64,000 nucleotides of DNA from SHZL01 sp031362985. GTDB taxonomy: Bacteria; Pseudomonadota; Gammaproteobacteria; Xanthomonadales; SZUA-36. Within the stretch, counting starts at the first letter, position 1, and the number at the start of each line of letters is the position of its first letter. Made by a program: the position numbers and the translations under genes. The stretch covers positions 1-64,000 of the forward strand of contig JANLTO010000018.1 of the NCBI GenBank assembly GCA_031362985.1, given 5' to 3'. Of the stretch, positions 32,888 to 41,485 are shown in pieces. A model generated the notes under the pieces. It was given only the letters and a program-made list of their open reading frames with translations, was not told where the DNA came from and ran no database searches.

Positions 32888-34288
32888 TTAGAAATCAGCC
32901 TTGCCCGGCACTCGGGGGTAGGGAATGACATCCCGAATGTTGGGAAGGCCTGTGATGTAGCTGATCAGTCGTTCGAACCCTAGTCCAAAACCGGCGTGCG
33001 GCACGCTGCCATACCTGCGCAGGTCCAGATACCAGTTGTATTGGTCGATATCCAGTCCTTGCTCCTGCATGCGACGTTCCAGAATCTCAGAGCGTTCCTC
33101 TCTTTGTGAACCACCAATGATTTCTCCAATGCCCGGTGCAAGTACATCCATGGCAGCTACCGTCCTGCCATCATCATTCAGACGCATGTAAAAGGCTTTG
33201 AATTCTGCCGGGTAGTTCTTTACCACCACAGGCGCCTTGAAATGCACCTCAGTTAAATACCGTTCATGCTCTGTTTGCAGATCCAGTCCCCATTTCGGCG
33301 TGTAATCAAAATTTTTCTTCGCAGCCTGTAGAATGTCAATTGCATCTGCATAGTCAATTTGAGCGAAAGGCGAGGCAACAATTTGCTGCAAGCGTTCCTG
33401 GGTTCCGGGTTCGATGTGCTCGGAGAAAAAGGCGATGTCATCGGGGCACTCAGCAAGTACAGCAGTAAAAATGTACTTAAGAAAATCCTCTGCCAGGCCT
33501 GCCAATTGCTCCAGATCTGCAAAAGCTATTTCGGGCTCGACCATCCAAAATTCTGCCAGGTGCCTCGACGTGTTCGAGTTTTCAGCCCGAAACGTAGGGC
33601 CGAATGTGTAAACGCGACTCAGAGCCAGGCAATAGCCCTCAACATTAAGTTGGCCAGAGACTGTCAAAAAAGTCTCCTTGCCAAAAAAATCCTGGGCAAA
33701 ATCTACACGGCCATCCTCAGTATGTGGCATGTTCGCGAAATCAAGAGTACTCACGCGAAACATGTCACCGGCACCTTCGGCATCAGCCGCTGTGATGATG
33801 GGCGTATTGACCCACAAAAATCCCCGCTCGTGGAAGTAACGATGGATTGCCTGTGCAGCCACGTGCCGGACTCTGGCGACTGCTCCGAATGTGTTGGTTC
33901 GAGGGCGCAAATGCGCAACCTCTCTAAGAAACTCAAAACTGTGTTTCTTGGGCTGTATTGGATAACTATCGGGGTCGTCAACCCAACCTATGACCGTGAC
34001 AGAATCTGCTTGAATCTCCACGCTTTGTCCGCGACCCGCCGACTCGACCAGCGTACCGGAGCAGCTGACGGAACAACCGGAGGTGAGCTTTTGTACTTCG
34101 CTGGAGTAATTGGCCAGGGTCAATGGCGCCACCACCTGGATTGGATTCTGGCATGAGCCGTCATGGACATTTATGAAGGAAAAGCCAGCCTTTGAATCCC
34201 GTCGGGTTCGAACCCAGCCTTGAACCGTCACTCTTGTTCCGACTATAGCTTTTCCCAAGAGCGCTGATTTGATGCTGATTATTGACAT
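32888..34288 (-). CDS. asnS: Asparaginyl-tRNA synthetase
   Basis: AsnS charges tRNA-Asn with asparagine. The 466-residue class IIb enzyme has an N-terminal OB fold (VTVQGWVRTRRDSKAGFSFINVHDGS), the motif 2 loop TFGPTFRAENSNTSRHLAEFWMVEPE and motif 3 GFGLGFERLISYITGL. The TSRHLAEF and MVEPE context separates it from AspS. The length is normal. It stands alone on the minus strand. Confidence 0.97.
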   Translation of the reverse strand: MSIISIKSALLGKAIVGTRVTVQGWVRTRRDSKAGFSFINVHDGSCQNPIQVVAPLTLANYSSEVQKLTSGCSVSCSGTLVESAGRGQSVEIQADSVTVIGWVDDPDSYPIQPKKHSFEFLREVAHLRPRTNTFGAVARVRHVAAQAIHRYFHERGFLWVNTPIITAADAEGAGDMFRVSTLDFANMPHTEDGRVDFAQDFFGKETFLTVSGQLNVEGYCLALSRVYTFGPTFRAENSNTSRHLAEFWMVEPEIAFADLEQLAGLAEDFLKYIFTAVLAECPDDIAFFSEHIEPGTQERLQQIVASPFAQIDYADAIDILQAAKKNFDYTPKWGLDLQTEHERYLTEVHFKAPVVVKNYPAEFKAFYMRLNDDGRTVAAMDVLAPGIGEIIGGSQREERSEILERRMQEQGLDIDQYNWYLDLRRYGSVPHAGFGLGFERLISYITGLPNIRDVIPYPRVPGKADF

Positions 34289-34399
34289 ATTGTTGTTGAT
34301 CTTTGTGCGAGTGACCCCAAATAGTAATGCACGTTTGGTTGCGCGGACAGTCCTGTGTAAGGTTCAATGTGAAAACACTGAAATGGAAATGACTCAAAA

Positions 34400-34723
34400 A
34401 TGGCCATCAGGTTAACTCAAGTCGCTGCGGATCGAATCAGTCAGTTCCTGGACAAAGAGGGAGGAGTCGGCTTACGACTGGGGGTGAAAAAGACCGGCTG
34501 CTCCGGTTGGGCCTATGTAGTCAAGCTGGCAGATGACATAAAACCTGACGATGTCATGTTTGAAGATCGCGGCATACGGATTCTGGTTCCTTCCGAAAGC
34601 CTCGGTTTTTTGGACGGCTCTGAAGTTGATTTTGCAATGGAGGGATTGGGGTACTCATTTCAGTTTAGGAACCCCAACGTTACGGAAAAATGCGGATGTG
34701 GGGAGAGCTTCACAGTTGCCTAG
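34400..34723 (+). CDS. iscA: Iron-sulfur cluster assembly protein IscA
   Basis: This 107-residue A-type carrier has the three conserved cysteines: Cys34 in KTGCSGWAY and Cys98/Cys100 in EKCGCGESF. The start AIRLTQVAADRI is typical of IscA. It delivers iron-sulfur clusters to apo-proteins. No other isc genes are adjacent, so it could be a detached copy; SufA is an alternative name. The insertion sequence lies just downstream. Confidence 0.92.
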   Translation: MAIRLTQVAADRISQFLDKEGGVGLRLGVKKTGCSGWAYVVKLADDIKPDDVMFEDRGIRILVPSESLGFLDGSEVDFAMEGLGYSFQFRNPNVTEKCGCGESFTVA

Positions 34724-34815
34724 CCAGTGGCGCAAATGGTGACAGCACGCAACCAATTAATTTTCCATTTTTATTCGTGAACGGAACAACCGTCAGTGCA
34801 GTCAATTCCAATTCA

Positions 34816-36187
34816 GGTTTGATCCTAAACGAAAGACAGGAGGTGAGGTCAGGCCGCATGTCTGGATCGACGGTTGATGGATTGAAAGAGCTTCTTTCGT
34901 GCCAGGTTAAGCCGTTCTGCTGCCACATTGTCGCTGTGGGTGGTGGCGACTTTATCCAGTTGTTCGAAGGTGATGCCAGGCTTGAGGGAGGCCTCGGCGT
35001 TGGGCAGTGATTTCAGCTTTTCATATGGGGTCATCATGTTCTGCAGCCGGTAGCGTTTGCGGGTTTTTCCTTTCGCATCCGTGACCGATTCGGCGAAGAA
35101 ACAGGGGCGGTGGAAGTTGACGTAGGGGTTGAGGCAATCCTGACACCAGGCGTTGACCTCAGCGGCAAAGCGCTGCGGAATATGGCTGTAGCCCAGGTGC
35201 TTGCGCACGATCGCTCCGTTCTTGGTCTCGGCGAGCCCGTTGTCGTTGCTGTGCCGGGGGCGGGATTTGGTGAACTCCACCCGCAGCTTCTCCAACAGTG
35301 CCGCCACCGTGTGGTTGATGTATTCCGAACCGTTGTCGGCGTGAAAGCCCAGGATCTGAAACGGGAAGCTGGTGAGCAGGGATTCGATTACCGGCAGCAG
35401 GTAAGCCTCGCTCAGCCGCTCGCAGGTGGCCACGATCTCAAATTGCGTCACGCAATCGACGGCGTTGATGTGGTAAAGCCCCTTCACCCCGTCCTGATCG
35501 CCCTGGTGCACTGAATCGATACGGATGAAACCCGGACGGTTGTCGGGTGCGGGTGCGCGGCGCTCGGCAATCGGGACGCTGTGGCCCCGGGTCTTGGTCC
35601 AGTGCCGCCGCCGGAGCGCATAACCCCGCGCCCGGCGCAAGTTGTACAGGTGCGCCACCGAGATGCCGGCCAAGCGTTCATAGCGGGCATCGCCGAAGAC
35701 CGCCACGGCTCTTTGCAGCAGGCATTTGGTGGCCGGTCCCGACAGGGTACCGTGCAGCGCGTCGGTCTCGGCCAGCAGTGCCACATCGATCGCCGTGAAC
35801 TTACGGGCAAAGCCCTGCGGGGGAGCCTTATAGCGCTTGGCGAGGGCCTCGCCCGCACGCGCCCGGCGCACCAGGCGTTTCAGCTGCGCGCGCGAGTAGC
35901 TGGTGGTGCGTTGCAGATAACGCATCACCACCCCTTTATCAGGCCGGGACAGGCACCCATAGCGAAGACGCTGCACCACCGCGGCAATGAAGGCGTAGCG
36001 CTGGGTATCCTCGTCCATCGGCTCAAATTGCACCTCCTGCGTGCCGTCCAAAAAGGCGCATAACTGCGCCACCGTTTTCAGTTCTTGTTCGTTCATGTCG
36101 ATCACCATGGGGGTAATGATCGACCCAAACGCTAGCCTTCAGGCTCATACCTCGTTGGAAATACGTACCCCCGTTCGGGATCAAACC
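34816..36187 (-). mobile_element. Insertion sequence with terminal inverted repeats, about 1.37 kb
   Basis: GGTTTGATCCTAAACG (34816-34831) and the reverse complement of 36172-36187 (GGTTTGATCCCGAACG) are 14/16 identical and flank a single transposase gene. The interior is visibly more GC-rich than the neighbours, a sign of transfer. I cannot find a target-site duplication, so the true ends may lie a few bases away or the flanks may have changed. It sits between iscA and the rpsF operon. Confidence 0.8.
34849..36096 (-). CDS. DDE (integrase-core) transposase
   Basis: This 415-residue transposase has an N-terminal helix-turn-helix region (YLQRTTSYSRAQLKRLVRRARAG) and a retroviral-type integrase core. 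The catalytic acid residues are D in FIRIDSVHQGD, D in GFHADNGSEY and E in NGLAETKNGA. It resembles IS481-like elements, though the exact family needs a database match. The frame is intact, so it may be active. The ATG at 36096 (MNEQELKTV) is preferred over a start four codons earlier. Confidence 0.88.
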   Translation of the reverse strand: MNEQELKTVAQLCAFLDGTQEVQFEPMDEDTQRYAFIAAVVQRLRYGCLSRPDKGVVMRYLQRTTSYSRAQLKRLVRRARAGEALAKRYKAPPQGFARKFTAIDVALLAETDALHGTLSGPATKCLLQRAVAVFGDARYERLAGISVAHLYNLRRARGYALRRRHWTKTRGHSVPIAERRAPAPDNRPGFIRIDSVHQGDQDGVKGLYHINAVDCVTQFEIVATCERLSEAYLLPVIESLLTSFPFQILGFHADNGSEYINHTVAALLEKLRVEFTKSRPRHSNDNGLAETKNGAIVRKHLGYSHIPQRFAAEVNAWCQDCLNPYVNFHRPCFFAESVTDAKGKTRKRYRLQNMMTPYEKLKSLPNAEASLKPGITFEQLDKVATTHSDNVAAERLNLARKKLFQSINRRSRHAA

Positions 36188-36381
36188 ATATTGGAAGAGA
36201 CTAGTGCTGTACAGATCCAATACCTCTTGGTATACTCCGCCCGCTTTGCCTGAGGGTAAAGCAATCCTTGCTCTATTTTGCGCACACGGCTCCATCAGCG
36301 GTGATGCAGGTTCCAGGTGAACCTCAGATTAGAGCTTTGAAGGCATGGGAAACATGCCGGCAAACCCATAGGGAGTAAAAA

Positions 36382-36891
36382 GTGAGACATTTTGAAATCT
36401 GTTTCCTGGTCCATCCGGACCAGAGTGAGCAGGTTCCTGCGATGCTTGAACGCTACAGGAATCTGATCGAAGGCAAAAGCGGCAAAATCCATCGACTTGA
36501 AGACTGGGGCCGGCGCCAGCTGACTTTCCCCATAGCAAAGCTGCACAAAGCACATTACATCCTGATGAATATCGAGTGCGATTGCGAAACGCTTGCTGAG
36601 TTGGAAGCGGCTTTTCGTTTCAATGACGCAGTGCTTCGCCACCTTACCGTTCGCCGCCAGTCTGCAATTGTAGAGCAGTCACTGATGCTTAAGGCCAAGG
36701 AAGACAAAGACCGCCCAGGTCGCGACTACTCCGATCGAAAACGCGCTCACTCAGAATCCGATATCGGGTTGGACGACTCTGATCCTGATGATTTTGAAGA
36801 TGACTTGGGTGACGACTTGGCCGACGAGGACGATGCGCCTTCGTTGCGGAAATCTGGTCGCTCGACGGGTTCAGATCGAGCGGACGCCTGA
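36382..36891 (+). CDS. rpsF: Ribosomal protein S6
   Basis: S6 of the 30S platform pairs with S18. The core (RHFEICFLVHPDQSEQVPAM; HKAHYILMNIECD; FNDAVLRHLTVRR) is complete. The start is GTG at 36382 after GGGAG. At 169 residues it is longer than usual because of a charged tail containing DDSDPDDFEDDLGDDLADEDD. In E. coli S6 receives C-terminal glutamates, so an encoded acidic tail is plausible. It starts the rpsF-rpsR-rplI operon. Confidence 0.95.
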   Translation: MRHFEICFLVHPDQSEQVPAMLERYRNLIEGKSGKIHRLEDWGRRQLTFPIAKLHKAHYILMNIECDCETLAELEAAFRFNDAVLRHLTVRRQSAIVEQSLMLKAKEDKDRPGRDYSDRKRAHSESDIGLDDSDPDDFEDDLGDDLADEDDAPSLRKSGRSTGSDRADA

Positions 36892-36911
36892 GGGCATAGA
36901 GGAGCGAAATC

Positions 36912-37133
36912 ATGGCACGACATTTCAGACGTAGAAAATTTTGCCGTTTTACAGCCGATGGCACCGAGATTGATTACAAGGACATCAACCTGTTGAAACA
37001 ATACATTGGTGAGTCCGGGAAGATTGTCCCAAGCAGAATCACCGGAACCAAAGCGCGGTTTCAACGTCAGTTGGCCAAGGCCATTAAACACGCGCGTTTC
37101 TTAGCTCTGTTGCCCTACACGGACAATCAGTAG
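36912..37133 (+). CDS. rpsR: Ribosomal protein S18
   Basis: The 73-residue basic protein has the complete S18 sequence: RRRKFCRFT, IDYKDINLLKQYI, GKIVPSRITGT and the end AIKHARFLALLPY. It binds 16S rRNA together with S6. It starts 20 bp after rpsF with GAGG upstream of the ATG. Confidence 0.97.
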   Translation: MARHFRRRKFCRFTADGTEIDYKDINLLKQYIGESGKIVPSRITGTKARFQRQLAKAIKHARFLALLPYTDNQ

Positions 37134-37163
37134 TGCATCTCGTAGGAAAGCGGGAGTAATGAT

Positions 37164-37610
37164 ATGGAATTAATTTTGTTGGAGAAGGTTCAGAATCTTG
37201 GTGACCTTGGCGATAAAGTGAAGGTCAAGCCAGGGTTTGGGCGTAATTTCCTGGTACCGCAGGGTAAAGCCGCACCTGCCACTCAGAAGAATATTGCACT
37301 TTTCGAAGCTCGAAGAGCCGAATTGGAAAAGGCTGCGCACGATAGACTGATTGTGGCGCAAGGTCGCAGCGGCAGTTTGAATGGCGTCGTCATTACCCTC
37401 AACGCAAATGCCAGCGACGAAGGCAAACTGTACGGTTCCATCGGGCCTCGGGAAGTTGCAGAGGCATTGGAGCAGCTGGGGCACGAGGTTTCCAAGAGCG
37501 AAGTTATCATGGGAGAGGGCCCGATTCGCCAGACGGGTGAATTCCGCGTAACGCTGAGCTTGCACGCCGACATAGAAACCATAATAACGGTGATAGTCAA
37601 CCCGGAATAG
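37164..37610 (+). CDS. rplI: Ribosomal protein L9
   Basis: L9 spans from the L1 stalk of the 50S subunit and helps frame maintenance. The 148-residue product begins MELILLEKVQNLGDLGDKVKVKPGFGRNFLVPQGKA, the N-terminal rRNA-binding domain, followed by the connecting helix and a C-terminal domain (GSIGPREVAEAL). It lies 30 bp after rpsR. Confidence 0.97.
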   Translation: MELILLEKVQNLGDLGDKVKVKPGFGRNFLVPQGKAAPATQKNIALFEARRAELEKAAHDRLIVAQGRSGSLNGVVITLNANASDEGKLYGSIGPREVAEALEQLGHEVSKSEVIMGEGPIRQTGEFRVTLSLHADIETIITVIVNPE

Positions 37611-37711
37611 GGGAAGTCATTTTCTTGCGCGGCTCCCCGGCAGCAACTATGCTTTGAACTACAACCCGTCACCAGGCGGGTTGCATTATCTTGATCTTTC
37701 TCCATAGGGCA

Positions 37712-39091
37712 ATGGCCACTTCCAAACTCCCATCTACAGAGCGTTTGAAGGTTCCACCTCATTCCATTGAGGCTGAGCAGGCCGTGCTAGGAGGCCTGCT
37801 GTTGTCATCCCAGGCATGGGAACAAATTGCCGATCTTCTGACCGAGTCCGATTTCTACCGCGAGGATCACCGAACCATTTTCCGCGCCATCTATGATCTC
37901 AATGAAATGAGCAGGCCTTGTGATGCGGTTACGGTTACGGAATGGTTTGAGTCGCATGGCAAAGTGGAATTGATCGACGGAGGCAGCTACGTCACGCAAC
38001 TGGCCGGGACAACCCCTAGCGCAGCAAATGTCGTTGCATACGCGGAGATTGTTCGAGAGAAATCTGTTCTTCGGCAACTCATAGATGCTGGTACGACTCT
38101 CACAACTGCCGGCTTTAACGTTGAAGGGCGGGAGAGTAAAGAACTGCTCGAAGAAGCTGAGCGCCTGGTGTTCGCAATAGCAGACCAGGGCGCACGCGGC
38201 AAATCAGGGTTTGTGCCAATCCAGCATAGCATGCAAGACGCATTTGTCCGGATCCAGAAACTGCATGAGTTCAAGGGCGAAATTTCGGGCTTATCAACCG
38301 GCTTTAAGGATCTCGACGAAATCACTGCCGGCCTGCAGGACTCCGACCTGATCATTGTGGCTGGCAGGCCTTCAATGGGAAAAACTGCCTTCGCCATGAA
38401 TATTGCCGAACACGCTGCCATTAAGCATGGCGTTGCGGTAGCCATATTCAGTATGGAGATGTCATCGGTCCAGTTGGTCATGCGGCTTTTCTCTTCGTTG
38501 GGGCAGATAGAACAAAAAGGTTTGCGTTCCGGAATCCTCAGAGACGACGACTGGCCCAAACTCACTTCAGCCATGAACCTTTTATATAAGAGCAAAATTT
38601 TTCTGGATGAGACACCCGCACTTTCACCTTCAGAACTCAGGGCAAGAGCAAGGCGACTCAAGCGCGAACACGATATTGGCCTTATCATCATCGATTACAT
38701 GCAATTAATGTCGGTCCCGGGAACTCGCGAGAACCGGGCCACTGAAATTGCTGAGATATCGCGGTCGTTGAAAGCGCTCGCCAAGGAACTTCATGTGCCA
38801 GTGGTGGCACTGTCCCAGCTAAACCGGTCTCTGGAGCAACGGCCCAATAAGCGCCCGGTAATGGCTGATCTGCGCGAGTCGGGTTCGATCGAGCAAGATG
38901 CTGACTTGATCCTCTTTATCTATCGCGACGAGGTCTATCACGCCGAAACCGCAGAAAAGGGAAAAGCAGAAATTATTATTGGAAAGCACCGCAATGGTGA
39001 AACGGGCACCGTGAATCTGACTTTTCAGGGTCGCTGGCTGCGCTTCGTCAATTTCGCGCCTGAGTACTACTACAGCGAGCACGGCGATTGA
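37712..39091 (+). CDS. dnaB: Replicative DNA helicase DnaB
   Basis: DnaB is the hexameric 5'-3' helicase of the replication fork. The N-terminal domain starts PHSIEAEQAVLGGLLL. The RecA-like domain has Walker A in AGRPSMGKTAFAMN, Walker B in LIIIDYMQLM and the H4-type DLRESGSIEQDAD segment. The ATG at 37712 gives 459 residues, a normal size. The order rpsF-rpsR-rplI-dnaB-alr is widespread. Confidence 0.97.
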   Translation: MATSKLPSTERLKVPPHSIEAEQAVLGGLLLSSQAWEQIADLLTESDFYREDHRTIFRAIYDLNEMSRPCDAVTVTEWFESHGKVELIDGGSYVTQLAGTTPSAANVVAYAEIVREKSVLRQLIDAGTTLTTAGFNVEGRESKELLEEAERLVFAIADQGARGKSGFVPIQHSMQDAFVRIQKLHEFKGEISGLSTGFKDLDEITAGLQDSDLIIVAGRPSMGKTAFAMNIAEHAAIKHGVAVAIFSMEMSSVQLVMRLFSSLGQIEQKGLRSGILRDDDWPKLTSAMNLLYKSKIFLDETPALSPSELRARARRLKREHDIGLIIIDYMQLMSVPGTRENRATEIAEISRSLKALAKELHVPVVALSQLNRSLEQRPNKRPVMADLRESGSIEQDADLILFIYRDEVYHAETAEKGKAEIIIGKHRNGETGTVNLTFQGRWLRFVNFAPEYYYSEHGD

Positions 39092-39224
39092 TTCGGGACG
39101 GGCGGAAACTACATTTAAAAGGGCGTTGGTCTGCCCCTGCATGTTTTCCTCCTGACTCCAAGTCTGCCTGATTCTGTCATTAAAAAGACCAGATTCAGAT
39201 TTCCTCGCACTTTAGAATAGACCC

Positions 39225-40298
39225 ATGAGCCGAAATACAATTGCCCGTATCAGCCTGGCAGCAGTGCGCCACAACCTCGCACGAATTCGATTGCTGGCGC
39301 CCCACAGTGAAGTTTGTTGCGTGGTCAAAGCCGACGCATATGGGCATGGTTTGGCGCGTATTTGTGACGCACTGTCCGAGGCAAATGTGCTCGCAGTAGC
39401 TACTACTGGTGAGGCTGCGAAGTGTCGTAACAGCGGATGGGCGGGGCGCTTGTTGTTGCTTGAAGGCCCATCCAATGTGGCGGAATTCGAAGAGATGGTG
39501 GCCTTGGATGCTGAAACCGTCGTGCACCATGAAACGCAGTTACAGCTGCTCCGACAGAGGAAGAAAGATGTCCATCGGGCCCTGTGGCTAAAGATCGATA
39601 CAGGCATGCACCGGCTTGGTTTTCCGGCCGCCGACGCCAGGAGTGTTCACGCTGAACTGGAGAAATTACGTAGCAAGGAACCAACCATCCTCATGACCCA
39701 TTTTGCCTGTGCGGACGATGCGACCAATCCGATGACATTGCAGCAGATCCAGCGATTTGACCTGGCCATTTCAAGCCTGGCGGGGGCGTCTTCACTCGCG
39801 AACTCTGCCGGAATGGTGAATTTCCCGGAGAGTCAGCGGGACTATGTGCGTCCAGGGATCATGATTTATGGGATTTCTCCCTGCCTGAAGAAAACTGCCG
39901 AAGACATAGGCCTCAAGCCGGTGATGACCTTGCAGTGCGAATTAATTGCGATCAATAAGGTCTGTGCAGGCGAGAGTGTAGGTTATGGTGCTGCGTATAC
40001 TTGCCCCGAATCAACACGGATTGGCATCGCTGCCATTGGCTATGGAGACGGCTATCCGCGCCACGCCCGCAACGGCACTCCCGTGCTGGTAAATGGTCGC
40101 ATGGCCTCGGTAGTGGGGCATGTTTCCATGGACATGCTGGCCATAGACCTTAGCGGTCACGATAATGCCGGTGTGGGCGATCCGGTAACACTTTGGGGCG
40201 AAGGCCTGCCAATTGAGTGTGTTGCTCCTTGGGCAGATTCAATTCCCTACGAATTAATTTGTGGTGTCACCGCAAGGGTGCAGGCGCGTATTGAATAG
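39225..40298 (+). CDS. alr: Alanine racemase
   Basis: Alr makes D-alanine for peptidoglycan. The PLP lysine is Lys35 in CVVKADAYGHG. The second catalytic residue, tyrosine, lies in SVGYGAAYTCPE, and the end shows GHVSMDMLAIDLSGHDNAGVGDPVTLWG. The length of 357 residues is normal. The gene stands after dnaB in the same direction and is convergent with pspF. Confidence 0.95.
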   Translation: MSRNTIARISLAAVRHNLARIRLLAPHSEVCCVVKADAYGHGLARICDALSEANVLAVATTGEAAKCRNSGWAGRLLLLEGPSNVAEFEEMVALDAETVVHHETQLQLLRQRKKDVHRALWLKIDTGMHRLGFPAADARSVHAELEKLRSKEPTILMTHFACADDATNPMTLQQIQRFDLAISSLAGASSLANSAGMVNFPESQRDYVRPGIMIYGISPCLKKTAEDIGLKPVMTLQCELIAINKVCAGESVGYGAAYTCPESTRIGIAAIGYGDGYPRHARNGTPVLVNGRMASVVGHVSMDMLAIDLSGHDNAGVGDPVTLWGEGLPIECVAPWADSIPYELICGVTARVQARIE

Positions 40299-40311
40299 GT
40301 GCAAGAGAGGT

Positions 40312-41331
40312 TCAATTCTCTTCCGCATCTTCACTATCTGTCAGCTCGTATTTGCGTAAATATCCTCGGAGCTGGTGATAGGTCATGCCCAGAAATTCCG
40401 CGGTTTTCTTTTGGTTGTAACGACACTGCTTAAGTGCGGATTGCAGCAACTCGACTTCCTTTTGCTGCATGTACTCCTTGAAATCATAAGGGCTCTCAGG
40501 TGCCGCAGTGAAATCACTTGCAGCGGTCTCCCGACCTTGAGCGCGCGGCCTCCAGGGAGAATGGAACGGGTCAAACACGATGGCAGGGATCGGCTCGTTT
40601 TGGGCTGTCATGGAATAGACGGCGCGTTCCACGACGTTTTTCAATTCACGCACGTTCCCGGGCCAGGAGTACTCCAGCAGCTGTTGACGTGACTCGGTGC
40701 TGAAGCCGCAGAACAGCTTGAGTCCCAGCTCTCCGCTCATCTTCATAGCAAAATGTTCGGCGAGGGGCATGATGTCGTCTGGCCGTTCGCGCAGAGGTGG
40801 CAACGTAATTACGTCAAATGCCAGTCGGTCCAGCAAGTCGGCGCGAAATGTTCCCTTGTCTACCATGGCAGGCAAATCTTCGTTGGTTGCGCCAATTATT
40901 CGTACGTTGGTCTGAACGGTCTCATTTCCACCCACGCGCTCCAATTCGCCATACTCAATTACCCGGAGGATCTTCTCTTGCACCCGGTCAGACGTACTGG
41001 CCAATTCATCCAGGAACAGGCTGCCATGATTGGCCAACTCGAACCGGCCGAGCCGTCTGCGCGTAGCGCCTGTGAACGAGCCTGCTTCATGGCCAAACAA
41101 TTCAGATTCCAGCAGAGACTCCGACAAAGCGGCACAATTCAATTTGACAAACGGTCGGTCCCAGCGCTGTGACAGGAAATGAATTCGCGCGGCAATCAAT
41201 TCCTTGCCTGTGCCTCGCTCGCCAATCACCAGCACTGGACGGTTGAGCGGGGCGACGCGTGACGCGTGCTCCAGTACCCCCAAAATGGCCTGGGATTCAC
41301 CGATCAATTGCTGTTCTTTCTGTTGATTCAT
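40312..41331 (-). CDS. pspF: PspF-like sigma54-dependent activator
   Basis: The 339-residue protein is an AAA+ enhancer-binding protein without an N-terminal sensor domain, as in PspF. Walker A is GERGTGKE (37-44), Walker B ends LFLDE (Asp108, Glu109), and the sigma54-contact loop reads GSFTGA (84-89) instead of GAFTGA. A C-terminal Fis-type helix-turn-helix (KKTAEFLGMTYHQLRGYLRKY) is present. I chose the start at 41331 by homology. No pspABC genes are adjacent, so its targets are elsewhere. Confidence 0.85.
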   Translation of the reverse strand: MNQQKEQQLIGESQAILGVLEHASRVAPLNRPVLVIGERGTGKELIAARIHFLSQRWDRPFVKLNCAALSESLLESELFGHEAGSFTGATRRRLGRFELANHGSLFLDELASTSDRVQEKILRVIEYGELERVGGNETVQTNVRIIGATNEDLPAMVDKGTFRADLLDRLAFDVITLPPLRERPDDIMPLAEHFAMKMSGELGLKLFCGFSTESRQQLLEYSWPGNVRELKNVVERAVYSMTAQNEPIPAIVFDPFHSPWRPRAQGRETAASDFTAAPESPYDFKEYMQQKEVELLQSALKQCRYNQKKTAEFLGMTYHQLRGYLRKYELTDSEDAEEN

Positions 41332-41485
41332 GCCATCACACCGGTTGCAGGTACCGCTTTTGCCAAGATTACATGCTATAGGCGGCATTGTAAGAAATTG
41401 TCACTACCGGTGTCTTGGGCTGGAGGTCATGCCTGCGATCTGTTACAAGACGACCGACGCATGAGATTGGTACACAGAGGCGAAC

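Noticed and set aside
32353..32931. 192-codon minus-strand frame across the iterons and the terminator
   Set aside because: It crosses the iterons, both promoter-like sequences and the strong terminator, and extends into the end of asnS. No domain or start signal is visible.
35110..36063. Long plus-strand frames opposite the transposase
   Set aside because: They are antisense shadows in GC-rich DNA; the minus strand encodes a complete DDE transposase.
34811..36192. Target-site duplication flanking the insertion sequence
   Set aside because: The bases outside the two terminal repeats (ATTCA and ATATT) do not match, and no longer direct repeat was found.
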